Of a stretch of DNA of 64,000 nt, positions 23,633-35,585 are shown piece after piece. The notes under the pieces are model-generated. The model saw nothing but the letters and a program-made list of their open reading frames with translations, was not told the origin of the DNA and searched no databases. The first letter of the stretch is position 1, and the number at the start of each line of letters is the position of its first letter. The stretch spans positions 2,170,001-2,234,000 of the forward strand of contig OY992834.1 in NCBI GenBank assembly GCA_963921425.1, written 5' to 3'. This DNA is from Dryas octopetala (taxonomy: Eukaryota > Streptophyta > Magnoliopsida > Rosales > Rosaceae). The translations under genes were made by a program, and so were the position numbers.

Positions 23633-26600
23633 ATGGCGATAAGGGCACCAGCAATTCCATTCACGTTTGTAGTACACGCGCTTGGAGTTGTGGCTTTGGT
23701 TCTGGTGTTGGTTTGGACCATTCACTTCCGAGGTGGTTTGGCATGGGAAGCTACCAACAAGAACCTCATCTTCAACGTAAGCCTCTCATTCTCTCTCATA
23801 TAAATTTCTGGGTTTATTTTGATTTTGGCTTAGAGACTTGGAGTTGTGCTTGTTTCTTTGGAAAATGTCTGTGGCTTTTGGTTCGGTGATTTGGGCAGCC
23901 ACCTAATTTTCATATAAAATTAATGGGCTAGCTCATTCTATAGTGAAAATACAAGTTTTTCCAACGTACCCACCAAACTAATCAAAAGGCATAATGGTTT
24001 AGCCTTTAAGTTGTGCATTATTAATGGTTAAGCTTATACACGTACTAGATGGACATTTTAGTATATGTACGTCTTGATTCTCTTCTTATTGATGATATGG
24101 TATTGGATGCTCATAATGCCACTCTTTTTGTTTTTTTTTTGTTTCAATGTTTGTTTGTGAATATATGCTCAGGATATTAATTTTGATACCTCCCCTATAC
24201 ATGCTTTGACTGCTTTTTCTTTTTCTTTTTTTGTGGTGAGCTTGTATGAGGCAGTAAATCATTGACTATAGTAGGAAAAAGAAAACACTAATTAATAATT
24301 TCAGTCATACATATATATATTAATTCCAGTTGCATTGTAAGACATGATTAAGTGCAACTCTTTCTGTATATGGGTGTCTAATCTATTGAAGCGCATGGTT
24401 GACGCAAGTTGAAGTAGCTAGGGTTGTCTTTTGCTTGTGGGTGAAAGTGATGCACATATGGACCCCTAGCTCGAATTAATTGATTTCTAGCCAAAATTAA
24501 AAAGAGTAAAAATCAAGCTAGCTGTTTTATTGTTTTGAATATAACAACAGGTAAGTAATTAAGGTACGTATTTTTCACATGCTCACCTACCATTCTAACA
24601 ACCAAACGAGTCTTTCCTGTAGTCTCTTTATTATATACATTTAGATTTTTGTTTGGCCACGGTATATGCTTAATTTGTTTTGTTGAAAAATTTAGACTAG
24701 GAACCCAGTTAGACTTGGAAAAATATAAACAGTCTAATACTTGTATTTTTTATTATTATTTTTTTACTTTCACTTTAATTGGTGCATCCAATTTTCCATA
24801 ATAGTTTAGAATTTAATAATTAAGATCATTTAGACGATTAGAGAATTCAAATCCTTTTGAATAACCACTAGTTTTTTTTTTTTTTTAAATGCTCGTTATA
24901 AACTTTGTATACATACCATGTATTTTACGTAAATATAACTCTTGATCTTCAAGCAAAAAAGAACAAAGAAAATTCTTACTCCCTAATTTTATTTTTCTAT
25001 AAATCATCATACAATTTGTAGTGAAATCATTGTGCTTAATTTAATTTTAACGGTCACTGGTAAATATCAAATTAATTTTCTCTAGAAGATTTTATTTTAT
25101 TACCATAAATCATTGGAACACGTATATCACCTAGCTACCATATATGGGTTGGGGCTTAGAATCGATGAAATAAAATATATTGAAGTAATTAATAATGAAT
25201 ACGGTTGGACGTGGACCGTGGAGTGTGGACATTTATTCACGTACTTATCCCAGACTCCCAGTTTGGTGTTATCTGAGCTGATCGTACATTCACATTTATG
25301 TTGAATGTATATATGTGAATGTCACTTCTTCTGGTGATAATTAAATAAAAACATTGTACACATGACCCAGATGATATAATATTCTTAAATGATCAATTCA
25401 ATTGTCTTATTGTACGTTTATAGTATTTTTTTTCTATTTTTTTTTTTATAAGTTTCTATTATTTTGTTTGCTTGCACTATATATATATATATGTTTCCCA
25501 AAACCTTGGATTTGCCAACTAGAGTTTTCGACTGTCTAACACCTAACACCTTGTTTTTCTCTCTTGTTGTACAGTTATATTTTTATTTAATATAGGAAGA
25601 TTTTATATACCAATTTGGAGACAATACTATACTATTTTTCCTTAGTGTGCCATGTAATTTATCATCACATCATTTAATATTCAAATTTGAGTTTCCTAGC
25701 AATGCTCTATTTGAATATATATTTTTTTATATTTAAAATTATTGTTGTAAAAATAAAAAATACTGCATGATTCTCACGATATTGTTATAGTAATGTAATT
25801 TTGGAATAATATTTAAATTCTGATATTATTTATTTGGAGATGCTAAGAATCAAATCTTTCCTAGATAGGCCTGTTACCTGCAGCAGCCTGGCTCACGTGG
25901 TTCGCTTCAGTTCTTTTAAATAATGGGTCATTTAATTCTATTATTATTATACGACATTTTCTTTCAAAATTATTTAGGAAGGGTCCGTTGAAGTAATATT
26001 TCGCTTGGCCAAAAAAAAAATTAGGAGGGTCCGTTGAGTTTGAGACTTTGAGTGGCCTTTTCTATGCTAATAATAAAACAAAAACTTTATTTTTTTTGGC
26101 AAAAAATGGTGACGCTGACGCCATATATTTAGTGGGAAAAAAAAAACTACTTTCATTCTGTAACATTTATAAAATCTAGTTTTTAATTTCGATAAAAAAA
26201 AAATTAACTTCTTATGGCAAAAAATAGAAGGGGGAAAAGAGTATTACTTGCGACAAATATCATTATATCAGATAAAACAATGAAAACGTAGTGGTAGGCT
26301 GGTAGCTATGTTTCATCATCACATGCGTTTATGCTATAATTCTGAAATTCATAATTTTCTTTTTCTTTTTGAATTTTGTACAGCTCCATCCTTTTCTCAT
26401 GGTTCTGGGCTTAATTGTCTTCGGTGGAGAAGGTAATCAAAACTAGTTAGTCATTTGGTAAAGTATGTTCGTGGTATATATGATGGTCGATGATCGATGC
26501 TCTTAAATATTTGTCATTTACATACTGATTCCTTTTTTTTCATTTTGTCACCCCCAAACAATAAAAATTGTTGCAGCCATTATTAGTTATAAATCACTTC

Positions 26601-27373
26601 CTTTGAGGAAGGAGGTGAAGAAGTTAATCCACCTGGTTCTTCATGCCATCGCATTGGGCCTGGGCATCATTGGTATCTATGCTGCATTCAAGAACCACAA
26701 TGAGAGTGGGATTGCCAATCTCTACAGCTTGCACTCCTGGATTGGGATCGGGATCATTGTCCTCTACGGTATTCAGGTAATCCGGCCTTCATCCTAGTCA
26801 ATTTCCCTAACCTGCTATTAATTAATTTTAATATAATTGGAAAACAAGCATTAAGTAAAAAAAAAGTTTTAGATCGATATGTAAAACCATGAAGTTTGTT
26901 CTAGATAGTTGTCCACAACACACGTGTGAATGTATTGTTATCCGTTAATACATATGAATCTCATTGTGAGAAGCATATACTTATGCATTAACGACTGCCG
27001 TTAGGGATTTTATTTAAAGTTTTATCTCCTAATTGTCTAAAATTGGGCATATATTAATATGATGACTTGGCAGTGGATATACGGGTTCTTGGTGTTCTTC
27101 TACCCTGGAGGGAGTGGTGGACTGAGGAGTGAGTCAGTTCCATGGCATGCGGTGTTTGGGCTTATTGTGTACGTATTGGCAGTTGGCAACTCTTCATTGG
27201 GCTTCTTAGAGAAGCTGACATTCCTCGAGAGCTCTGGAGTCGCTAAGTTCGGCACTGAGGCCTTTCTTGTCAACTTCACTGCCATTATCACAATATTGTT
27301 TGGAGCCTTCGTTGTCTTCTCAGTTATTGCTGAAGCTCCTCCTATAGTAGATGACAGCTATTCTTCTATATGA
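23633..27373 (+). CDS. CYB561B: Transmembrane ascorbate ferrireductase, cytochrome b561 family (ACYB-2-like)
   Basis: Four exons: 23633-23776, 26384-26432, 26577-26776 and 27074-27373, in frame, 230 residues, the usual family length. The first intron is unusually long at 2.6 kb and AT-rich. The protein moves electrons across a membrane (tonoplast in plants) from cytosolic ascorbate to monodehydroascorbate or ferric chelates on the other side. Six hydrophobic helices are visible. Four His at the family spacing can bind two hemes: H50 (LHPFLM), H83 (HLVLHA), H117 (in the YSLHSW motif) and H156 (PWHAVFG). Basic residues in 'KSLPLRKEVKK' fit the cytosolic ascorbate site. An AATAAA signal lies at 27409-27414. 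The closest Arabidopsis relative appears to be ACYB-2 (At4g25570), beside CAP160 there; here an LTI65/CAP160 gene is two loci away. Confidence 0.93.
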
Positions 27374-27597
27374 TCATGACGATGATATATGCATGCATGC
27401 ATGGAACCAATAAACTTGGATATCTCTCTCCCTTTTATGTGTATGTGTAGCCTATTCATATAAGATTTTTGATTACTAGCTTATCATTATTTATTGGCAT
27501 GCTCATCTAATTTTTTACTTTATTGAAGGAAGGTAGGTGTCTAATGTGGGCTTTGTCTTGGCCCTTTTTCTAGCTGGGCAACCCAAACATCAGCTAT

Positions 27598-27625
27598 ATT
27601 AACCACTTGGATTCAAGTGGTTAAT
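27598..27625. repeat. 12-bp perfect inverted repeat
   Basis: Arms attaaccacttg and caagtggttaat with a four-base loop (gatt), about 220 bases after the cytochrome b561 stop. It could form a hairpin in the 3' flank; no known plant terminator function is implied. Confidence 0.7.
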
Positions 27626-28233
27626 ATGTGGATGGCTCATTTAAGCTTTTTTTTTTTTATTATTATTATTAGAGAAAATTGAATTTGAATCTATCATAAT
27701 TCTAATTTATTAAGTACTTCATCCATCATCACCACTTAGGAGGCATATATAATTATTTTAAATGCTTAATAATTTAATTGACAAATGTTATATAATATAT
27801 GGGAGTTATTTTTCAATTCTAAGCTAGATTAGTTTTTTTTTTTTTTTAATTTAGAGGGGAAATTGAACTTGGGTGTAGAGAGACAAACTCTACGCCTCTT
27901 TCAACTGAATTGCTCACCAACTGCAAGCTAGATTAATTCAAAACACATGGTTTGTTTATTTGAAATCTTAGTTAACATACAGATGCAAATGTAACGAATA
28001 AGGTAAATTGTATAAACTTTTTTTGACAGCTGAATTTTAATTTTTTATTAAAAAATATGGTGGATTGTATAAACTTTGGGCCCAAACTTTAACTAGAAAG
28101 AAGAAAGAAAATTGAGAATAAGGAAAAGGTGGCCAACTTGCTATGAAAAGGCATCTTAGTGGGCTGAAAATCACAAAATTATCATTTAAAAATTGCAGCT
28201 TTCATATAAAGAGGGCAAAATTGGCCAGCATTC

Positions 28234-28260
<27 letters not shown>
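28234..28260. repeat. (AT)n microsatellite
   Basis: About 13 AT units in intergenic DNA. Confidence 0.95.
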
Positions 28261-28265
<5 letters not shown>

Positions 28266-28484
28266 GTCTTTATTGAAAATCTTTTCACATAAAGAATGTT
28301 TGTATGATATAGCCTTTGGAAAGATGATGATTATTGATTGGAAAATGCGTACATGGAGCACTAATATTAACTGTATGGATTTTCTAATTGCTTCTGGGTT
28401 CTATAAATTCAAGGAAGGATAAGAAGTTATGCGACCGCAAATTTTAATCAAGACTTTTAAAGACTTTTGTTAAATTTCAAAGTC

Positions 28485-29600
28485 AGGAGGTACTCAATCA
28501 AGACTTTTATATACTTTTAAAAAGTCTATGAAAGTCAGGAGGTACTCAATCAAGACTTTTTAAAAGTCTATGAAAGTCATACGGTACTCAAAATGTCAAT
28601 GACTTTCACAGATTTCTCAAATTCATAGACTTTGAAAGACTTTTGGCATTAAAGTATACATACCAAATCTTCTTATTTCTCTTTCATTCCCCCCAAGACT
28701 TTGAAAGACTTTTGAAAAAAGGTTTCCCCTTTTCTCTCTCCGCCTTCTTTAGCATTGCATGCGCGCGTGTATGTCCCTTCCAACATTGATATACCTATTC
28801 CTTATATTGTCTCATCATTATGCCATTACATATAAATAGACCTGTCATATACGGTTCTAACTCCAGACTTCAGTGCTTCAGAAATTAGTTTTATGGGTTT
28901 ACAACATATCAATTATAATATACTGTTCCACCCTTTTATTTTTTGTATGTTTACGTTGAGAGTTTCAAAGATGACTTGAGTTAGATTTATCTGTTAGATA
29001 CAATAATAAAGAGATTAGTTCAACATTATTTAAATTTTTGACTTATATGTTAAGTACTAATACAACATTATTTCTTTCAAATTTTAAAACTTATATGCAT
29101 TTTTCATTATGTATTATTTTATTTTTTAATTTAATTGTCTTCACACTTGGAAGCTCGTTTTCGTCAACGTTACTTGGATTTAACATTATCCATGTAACAT
29201 TGAATAGTAAGTTTTGACAAATATTAAAGACCAGTTTTAGATCATTCAATATATTAGTAGGTTTCTTAACAATCTTGATTTCTTGAAGATTATTCTTTCA
29301 TCAGCTTGTAATTTTTTGTTTGATTTCACTACTTTTTCATTGCCCTTCTGTTTGATTTCATTGTGTTTTTATTGCCCTTTGTGATATACAAATGCTATTA
29401 TCTTACAATATTTCACAATGATATTTGTATCAAAAAGTCATTGAAAATCTATTAATGTCTATGAAAGTTTTTTAATAAAACTTCATGAAAGTTTATAAAA
29501 CTCTTTGAAAGTCTACCATAATTTTGAAAGTCTATGAAAGTCTATGAAAGTCTATTACTTAAAAAGAGTCTTTAAAAATCTGGATTGAGTACACCCTCCT
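28485..29600. mobile_element. Putative non-autonomous DNA transposon with subterminal repeats, ~1.1 kb
   Basis: The left end reads aggaggtactcaatcaagac; the reverse complement of the right end reads aggagggtgtactcaatcca, so the termini are imperfect inverted repeats. Inside both ends the motif aagtctatgaaagtc and close variants recur many times in both orientations, typical of transposase-binding subterminal repeats. The left terminus is duplicated 52 bases further in, at 28537. There is no coding capacity and no clear target duplication. The superfamily is not resolved. Confidence 0.6.
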
Positions 29601-29731
29601 AAATAGTGAGAGCCAATTAGAGCAAGCACACGATGAAGAGTGTGACCAACAAGACCACGACATGTAGTCATGCACCAAGATTAAACAATTTTGTTTTTGG
29701 CAAAAAAGAAAAAGACAATTTTGTTTGAGGT

Positions 29732-29794
29732 GGAACACGTGTTCCGATTGTATGAGGACACGTCACTTACGCCGCAAGGGTCCACAACGTGGCA
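29732..29794. promoter_or_regulatory. Orphan cluster of ACGT (G-box/ABRE-like) elements
   Basis: A 14-base perfect palindrome, ggaacacgtgttcc (29732-29745), is followed by gacacgtcac (29758-29767) and aacgtggc (29787-29794). The patch is more GC-rich than its surroundings and lies 3 kb from the nearest start codon downstream. It looks like promoter sequence without a gene, possibly a relic. Confidence 0.35.
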
Positions 29795-29978
29795 GCTGCT
29801 GCTTTAACGTTCTCCCACTGACGACAATACTTGGCTTTCTCGTTGGCCCACTGCTGAGAGTTTCGCGGTAAAAGGATAAGCTCTTCAATTTGACCGTGTT
29901 TTCTGGCCTGAAAGGATAAGCTACTTCCTTCCAGCTGGATAATGCCAATTAGCACATATATAAGATCTAAGTCGACTA

Positions 29979-30218
29979 AAAGGCTTGTTTGGGAGTGTTT
30001 TTGTAGAAAGCACTTTTATTAGAAGCGTTTTTGTTAAAAATTTATAGATTTTTTTGAAAAAATTCAAGTATTTTTTGTTAATATACTTTAAAGTGTTTTT
30101 GAGTGTTTTTAGAACCCAAAAGTACTTCTTATTTTTTTTTGTTAAATATAAGTAAAAACACTTTTGATTATTTAAAAGTGTTTTTAAGTCTTCTAAAAGC
30201 ATTGTCAAACAAGCCTTA
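29979..30218. mobile_element. Small MITE, hAT-like termini, ~240 bp
   Basis: The ends are inverted: the left reads aaggcttgtttgggagtg, and the right, reverse-complemented, reads aaggcttgtttgacaatg. The interior is AT-rich with repeated agtgttttt/aaaaacact motifs and has no coding potential. The terminal GGCTTGTTTG type is common in plant hAT-derived MITEs; an 8-bp target duplication is not obvious. Confidence 0.6.
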
Positions 30219-32865
30219 TAGTAAGCTAGAACTTAACATGATCAACAAATAAGGAAAAATATATTTAATTAATAATTAAATTTAACACGATAATTTATAT
30301 TAAGTCACTTAGATGAGTCATATGTAAAATAGTCACTCTTTGTTCCAATTTTCTGGTGAACAAGGTTAAGTTATATAAAAAAATAAAAACAATATAAACA
30401 AAAGATTTTGAGGTGTATATCTTGTTAAGTATCCTACGTATATTGTCAGATTATAGTTGATTTATATAATGTATAAATCTTGGGCAATCCTCTCCTCTCC
30501 TTACAAGATGGTTTTAAAAATGAGTTAGGTCCATAGAGTTTTGACATATCTATCATCAACTACTCTATACTACTCTATGTATGGCATGGATATCAAATCG
30601 ATTTTTATTTTGTGGTAAAGTTGTAGTGATGCCACAGTACAAACACATATGCCATTCCCTAAAAAAACACATATGTGAAGGCAATTCATGAATTTTGGCA
30701 CTCGCGTGCACTTGGAGTCATGGAGCTATAATTTATAGTGAGGCACTGGCATATGGGTCCTATATATTAATTTATTGGTTTATAGTTTATACACAATAAT
30801 TAGGCTCCACAATATTTGATTTGATTACTTGATACGGTTACATTGTTAATCAAACTATCATATTCAATATGTTCGGTCTGTGTTCAACTGTTCTTCCTTC
30901 ACAACACATATTTTGCAATACCAAATTAATAGGCAGATATCATATATAGCTTGTTGGTTTAGTAACACATATTCCATCATTTTAGATGCCCAATAGGTTA
31001 AGATATTACCCAATTAACTATTGATTTAATAATATTTTTGGTTTGTTAGAAAATGTCTCAAATTTAAATTTCTATTCTTAAAGAACAGAAAAACTCACTC
31101 AAGCAGGACTAGATGCAAAACCCACTTAGAGTCTTAGACATTAAGTATGAGTAATTGTATGTGTACAAAACTACAAACAATTGAATTGAAAATCAAACGT
31201 ATGACCTTGTCTTGATGCGGAGGGGTATACTTGACATGTAAGTACATTAAATTCCTTGTGAAGTAATGATCATTTGATAACCGTAGGGAATAGGGATGTG
31301 TCTCGGACCAGCCTGGCAGCCTCTTTGGCCCTTTGTCTTGTCATAAGTTTAGAACTGATCATAATAAGTAAACAACATCACCACATTAATCAATTTAATA
31401 GCTTTCATTCCCATCAATACATAAAAATGGGAAAATATATGGAGGAACTCAGAAACTACTTTCTCTAGGCACCACAACGTGAAAACCTTTCCTTTTTTGT
31501 TTTTGTTTTTGTTTTTGTTATTGACATGGCTCTTTGAATCAAGATTACTCTTTTTTTTTTGGCAATTAATTAGATTGAGTAACACTCTAAATACAGTAAA
31601 TTACACACAAAAATATTAACCGAAAAAAAAATTATGTGAATTAAATTTTTACAAAGATTCCATGGGGTGGATTGAGAGAGAGCCAGAGAGGTAACGTGTC
31701 ACTTTACAGCTTGGCCCACAAAGATTCCGTCACCCACACAAAATTAGAGAATCTTGATGAGCTCCAGTAATTGTAATCTCGCCGTTCAAATGTCCATAAC
31801 AGGAAAGAGAGGAAAAAGATATTTTTATCATTTTCTGAAATTCCGATGTTGTCTCTTATATGGAACCAAAAGTATCTTTTTTTTTAAGGTGAAAAAAAAA
31901 AAAGCATGAGCATCCCTCCCTAATTACTAAGGCGAAGCCAATAATGGCAGTCTGTTATGACGCATAAAATCTTGATTTGTCGAGGTATTTTTTTCTTTTT
32001 ATAGAAATACGAAAACTCATCAATAGATGGAACCGGCAAATTCAAATCGCGAAAAAAATCCAATATTACTCGAATAGGAGTCAACTAAAATTATATATAA
32101 CTAATTACTATATTTGTTCTTTTTTAATGAAAATTTAATAGGTTACTTTTTAAGGGAGAAAACCATTAGATCAATGTGTTTACCATAGGGCATAGGATGC
32201 TATCAAACCATGCAAAATGAATAATGAACAATCATCGTATACATAGGATACGTACAACCCTTATATGCATGTAGTACTTTGGAAACAATTTCAATTGTCA
32301 TAACGGAGAGTTGTTGAATAATTTTATCTTGTTAAATAATTTGATATGTTTAATTTTTTATAATAATGTATCAACATACTATATTGTCACACTATTAATT
32401 TGAATTATTGATTATGTAAAATATCATTTAAATGTATAGTTTAGATTATTAATCCAACAACATAACATATAAGATATCTGATAAAAGAAATCTTATACAT
32501 ACTTTGTTTGCTCATGCATTCCTAGGTGTACAAGGGTGCGACATTGCTTATGCGAATGGTAATAACATTTTCTTATGTTCATCACTTAATAATACCTATG
32601 ATTGATTGTATTTGTGTTACACTCTCTCTTTCTTACCAAGAAAGTATGCCAACTCATAATAGGCCGCTTGTACCTACCATCCAGCTAATGTTTCAAATAA
32701 CAGTTACCTTCCTCCAACTATAGTATCTCAACCATCTCTTTTTCTCTCTCAATCTCTTTCTCTGTTGCTTTATAATCTTCTTACTAAACACCACAGTGAG
32801 CTTCCCTTTTGAAAACTTGAAGGTTTTTCCTTCCATCTCTAAGTCTAAGCTTAATTAGTTACAAT

Positions 32866-34730
32866 ATGGCAGAGGCAGAGCAACCCAAAAAGCTAGAATC
32901 CTATTCTCCCTCGGAGCCTCCACCAGCTCCGGCTCCGGCAGTGGAAGAGAAGAATCCCCTTCTAGAAGCTCCCAAAGATGACTCCAAGAAGAAATCCGAA
33001 ATTCCACCACCCCCTCCTGAAAACTACAAGGCTGAGCCTGATGATTCCAAAGCTCTTGCCATAGTTGAGAGTATATTTTCTCTCTCTTTATCCTCCACTT
33101 TATCATTGTTTTTTTTTTTTTTTTGTCAAAGCTGAGCTTAACTTTTCCTGCTTGGTTGGTGAGAAAAGCAAATCTCAGACTCATATATCACTTTTTCCAT
33201 AAAGAATTTGATTTTCTTATTCTTGATGCTCTGGGATCGCTTGTCTGACATATATGCATGTACCATGTTCTGTTTATAATTTTGAGATTTTATTTCTTTT
33301 ACTGATTTTATTTTTGTGCTTTGCTATTTCCTTTTCTTTTAAAGTTATTTTGCTCACGGTTTCTGACCAATAATTATTTTCTTGTGTCCTCTTTCTGGAT
33401 CCTGATTGCTTTCTCTTTTTATCCTTTTTCCATAGAAGGCTCTTCTTCTTTTTTGAGGGACTTTAGAACTGAGTATAACAGTAATTTGATATTTTCCTAA
33501 GAAAAAGTTGAAATCTTTGTTAAACACTTCAGAATTTAAACTTAAGAATTTAATCTTTGTAAAGGCTGAATCTTTGTACTATTTTGCATCAACAGAGCCT
33601 TCTGAATCAGGTGAAGAGAAAAGTAAGGAGGGTTCAGTGAATCGAGGTGAGTGATGTTTTATTCTGAGGTCCACTTAATTAATCATGCTTGTTTGTGCAC
33701 GTTATAATAAGTAGGTTTAACCTCCTCCTATCTTATTCTTCTTCAGATGCTGTGCTTGCAAGAGTCGCAACAGAGAAAAGGCTGTCACTTATCAGAGCAT
33801 GGGAAGAAAGTGAAAAATCAAAGGCAGAGAACAAGTAAGAGCTTTCTTGAGTAATCACTACATGCATTTTGCAAGAGTTTATAGCTAGACAAATTCTATA
33901 TTTCTATATCTGATGCTTGTGGGTACATGAACAAGACTAAACATTTAGAGTAAATGATTCATATGGTGTGTCATGTTAGTTTGCACAGTGATCATGTTAT
34001 GGAGTCCCATAGTTTGGAGTCAAAGTTCTGTATTTTCTTCGTCCCTTCTTTTCTCAAAAGAGAAGTATATGCATGACACATGTATATTCAAGTAAAATTT
34101 GGTTCTTTGATGTAATTTGATACTGAACTGATGAAGTTATTGATGTTGGTGAACAGAGCTCATAAAAAGCTGTCTGCCATTGGGGCATGGGAGAACAGCA
34201 AGAAGGCAAATGTGGAGGCTGAGCTGAAACAGATTGAGGTAACAACTAACAACGCATTCATTTCCTCTATGATCTTTAAAGTTTGCTTGTGAGGGAATTG
34301 CATCACATCCAGTGCTTACATTACTCATTATTACTCTTGGTTTCCCTTGTAACTTTTAACCACATACATGAAAGTGATTCATTTGTGCTTTGCCTATGGT
34401 ATTAAGTGTGTCTTTCCTTTTAATTGCCTATTTGGTAAATCTCTTAAGTTCAGGAAACAAGAATAAGGGTGTTGCCTTTTACACTGGTGTTTTCGATTCT
34501 AACATTTTCAATCACTTGAGCATGAGCAGGAAAAATTGGAGAAGAAAAAGGCAGAATATGTGGAACAGATGAAAAACAAGGTAGCTTTAATCCACAAAGC
34601 TGCAGAAGAAAAGAGGGCAACCATTGAAGCGAAACGTGGGGAAGATCTTCTTAAGGCAGAGGAAACTGCTGCAAAATACCGTGCCACAGGAAATGCCCCA
34701 AAGAAGCTTTTTGGTTGTTTTACAGGCTAA
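32866..34730 (+). CDS. REM: Remorin
   Basis: Five exons: 32866-33070, 33596-33646, 33747-33834, 34157-34238 and 34530-34730, in frame, 208 residues, the normal length for group 1 remorins. Remorins are plant-specific proteins that form nanodomains on the cytosolic face of the plasma membrane and influence cell-to-cell movement and signalling. The N-terminus is a disordered Pro/Glu/Lys-rich region (PSEPPPAPAPAVEEK, then PPPPPENYKAEPDDSKALA). The Remorin_C coiled coil runs from about residue 86: 'RVATEKRLSLIRAWEESEK', 'KLSAIGAWENSKK', 'EKKKAEYVEQMKNK'. The C-terminal anchor ends in 'APKKLFGCFTG', whose Cys205 is a likely S-acylation site. In Arabidopsis a remorin (At5g23750) lies near RUP2, consistent with the WD40 gene further along. 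The 5' leader is CT-rich. Confidence 0.95.
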
Positions 34731-35585
34731 TATTTATTCAGGTCCGATTGACAACAGCATTTGATTCATGCGTTTGTTTCTTATAGTGGAGTATTGATCA
34801 ATGCCACTTGTTGTGTGTGTGTGGTGTAGGGACAAGTATTTGTGTGTGTGTATACTCTTTAATTTGGAGAAAAAATCAACTTAGTTTATCTGTAAGAAAC
34901 TTTTTTATTTATTTCTTTCTGGTTTTTTGGTAGTTTGGATTCATGTAAAACCAACATGTTAGAAAATCACATAGGTGATTGTCCTGCTTTAAGCCAAACA
35001 CATATTACCTTAGTCAAGCACCCATTGCATAAAAGAACAGAGGAACCACACATCTCTGATTCAATACCATTTCCATCATTGTATGGTGAAACTTTTAACT
35101 ATGAACACAGGAACCCCAGTTCTGTGTAGTGCACACTCTTATATATATATATATATATATATATATCTTCTTAGTGATGGAGCAGTATTAGGAAATTGAC
35201 AGCCAGATCCACGAAAGCCAAACAAAAGAGTTAGAGCAAACAAAAAGAAGAAGAGGACATTACATTGCTTGTCTTTTTATGTCCAATTAAGGTAGTGTTC
35301 ATACATATGACAGAGATTGACCAAAAGACAAGGACAAAGGAAAAGAATATTCTTTTGGGGCTGGAACTGTTTTGTCTTTCAATATATATAGCTCCTTTTC
35401 CATCATCCATGGCTTCTAATTTTGCAGACCCATGTCACCCAAGGAATAACTTCATCTCCAAGTTCTTTCATTGACCTTCCCTCCTGGCTAAAAAAGACCC
35501 TTTGATTTCTTTCCCTATATATCAAACCACACCATTATAATCTTCTGAAACTCATTCAATTGGGGTGACCTGGGGACATATACAT
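34731..35585. other. Intergenic region between remorin and the SEC22-like gene
   Basis: The remorin 3' flank, a TG-rich patch near 34810-34850, an AT microsatellite (35141-35166) and the promoter/leader of the next gene. No exon is visible. Confidence 0.6.
35141..35166. repeat. (AT)13 microsatellite
   Basis: Uninterrupted AT tract downstream of the remorin gene. Confidence 0.95.

Larger units (their letters stand above)
27374..32865. other. 5.5-kb gene-poor region between cytochrome b561 and remorin
   Basis: AT-rich DNA with no supported gene. It holds a small palindrome at 27598, an AT microsatellite at 28234, a ~1.1-kb terminal-inverted-repeat element at 28485-29600, a G-box-rich patch at 29732-29794 and a small hAT-like MITE at 29979-30218. 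Bases 32700-32865 are a CT-rich leader for the remorin gene. Confidence 0.6.

Noticed and set aside
29763..30208. Two or three short minus-strand frames near the G-box cluster
   Set aside because: Two overlap in different frames and one lies inside a MITE; no family similarity is visible.
27374..32865. Search for an LTR retrotransposon in the gene-poor interval
   Set aside because: No long direct terminal repeats, no reverse transcriptase or gag-like frames; only small inverted-repeat elements are visible.
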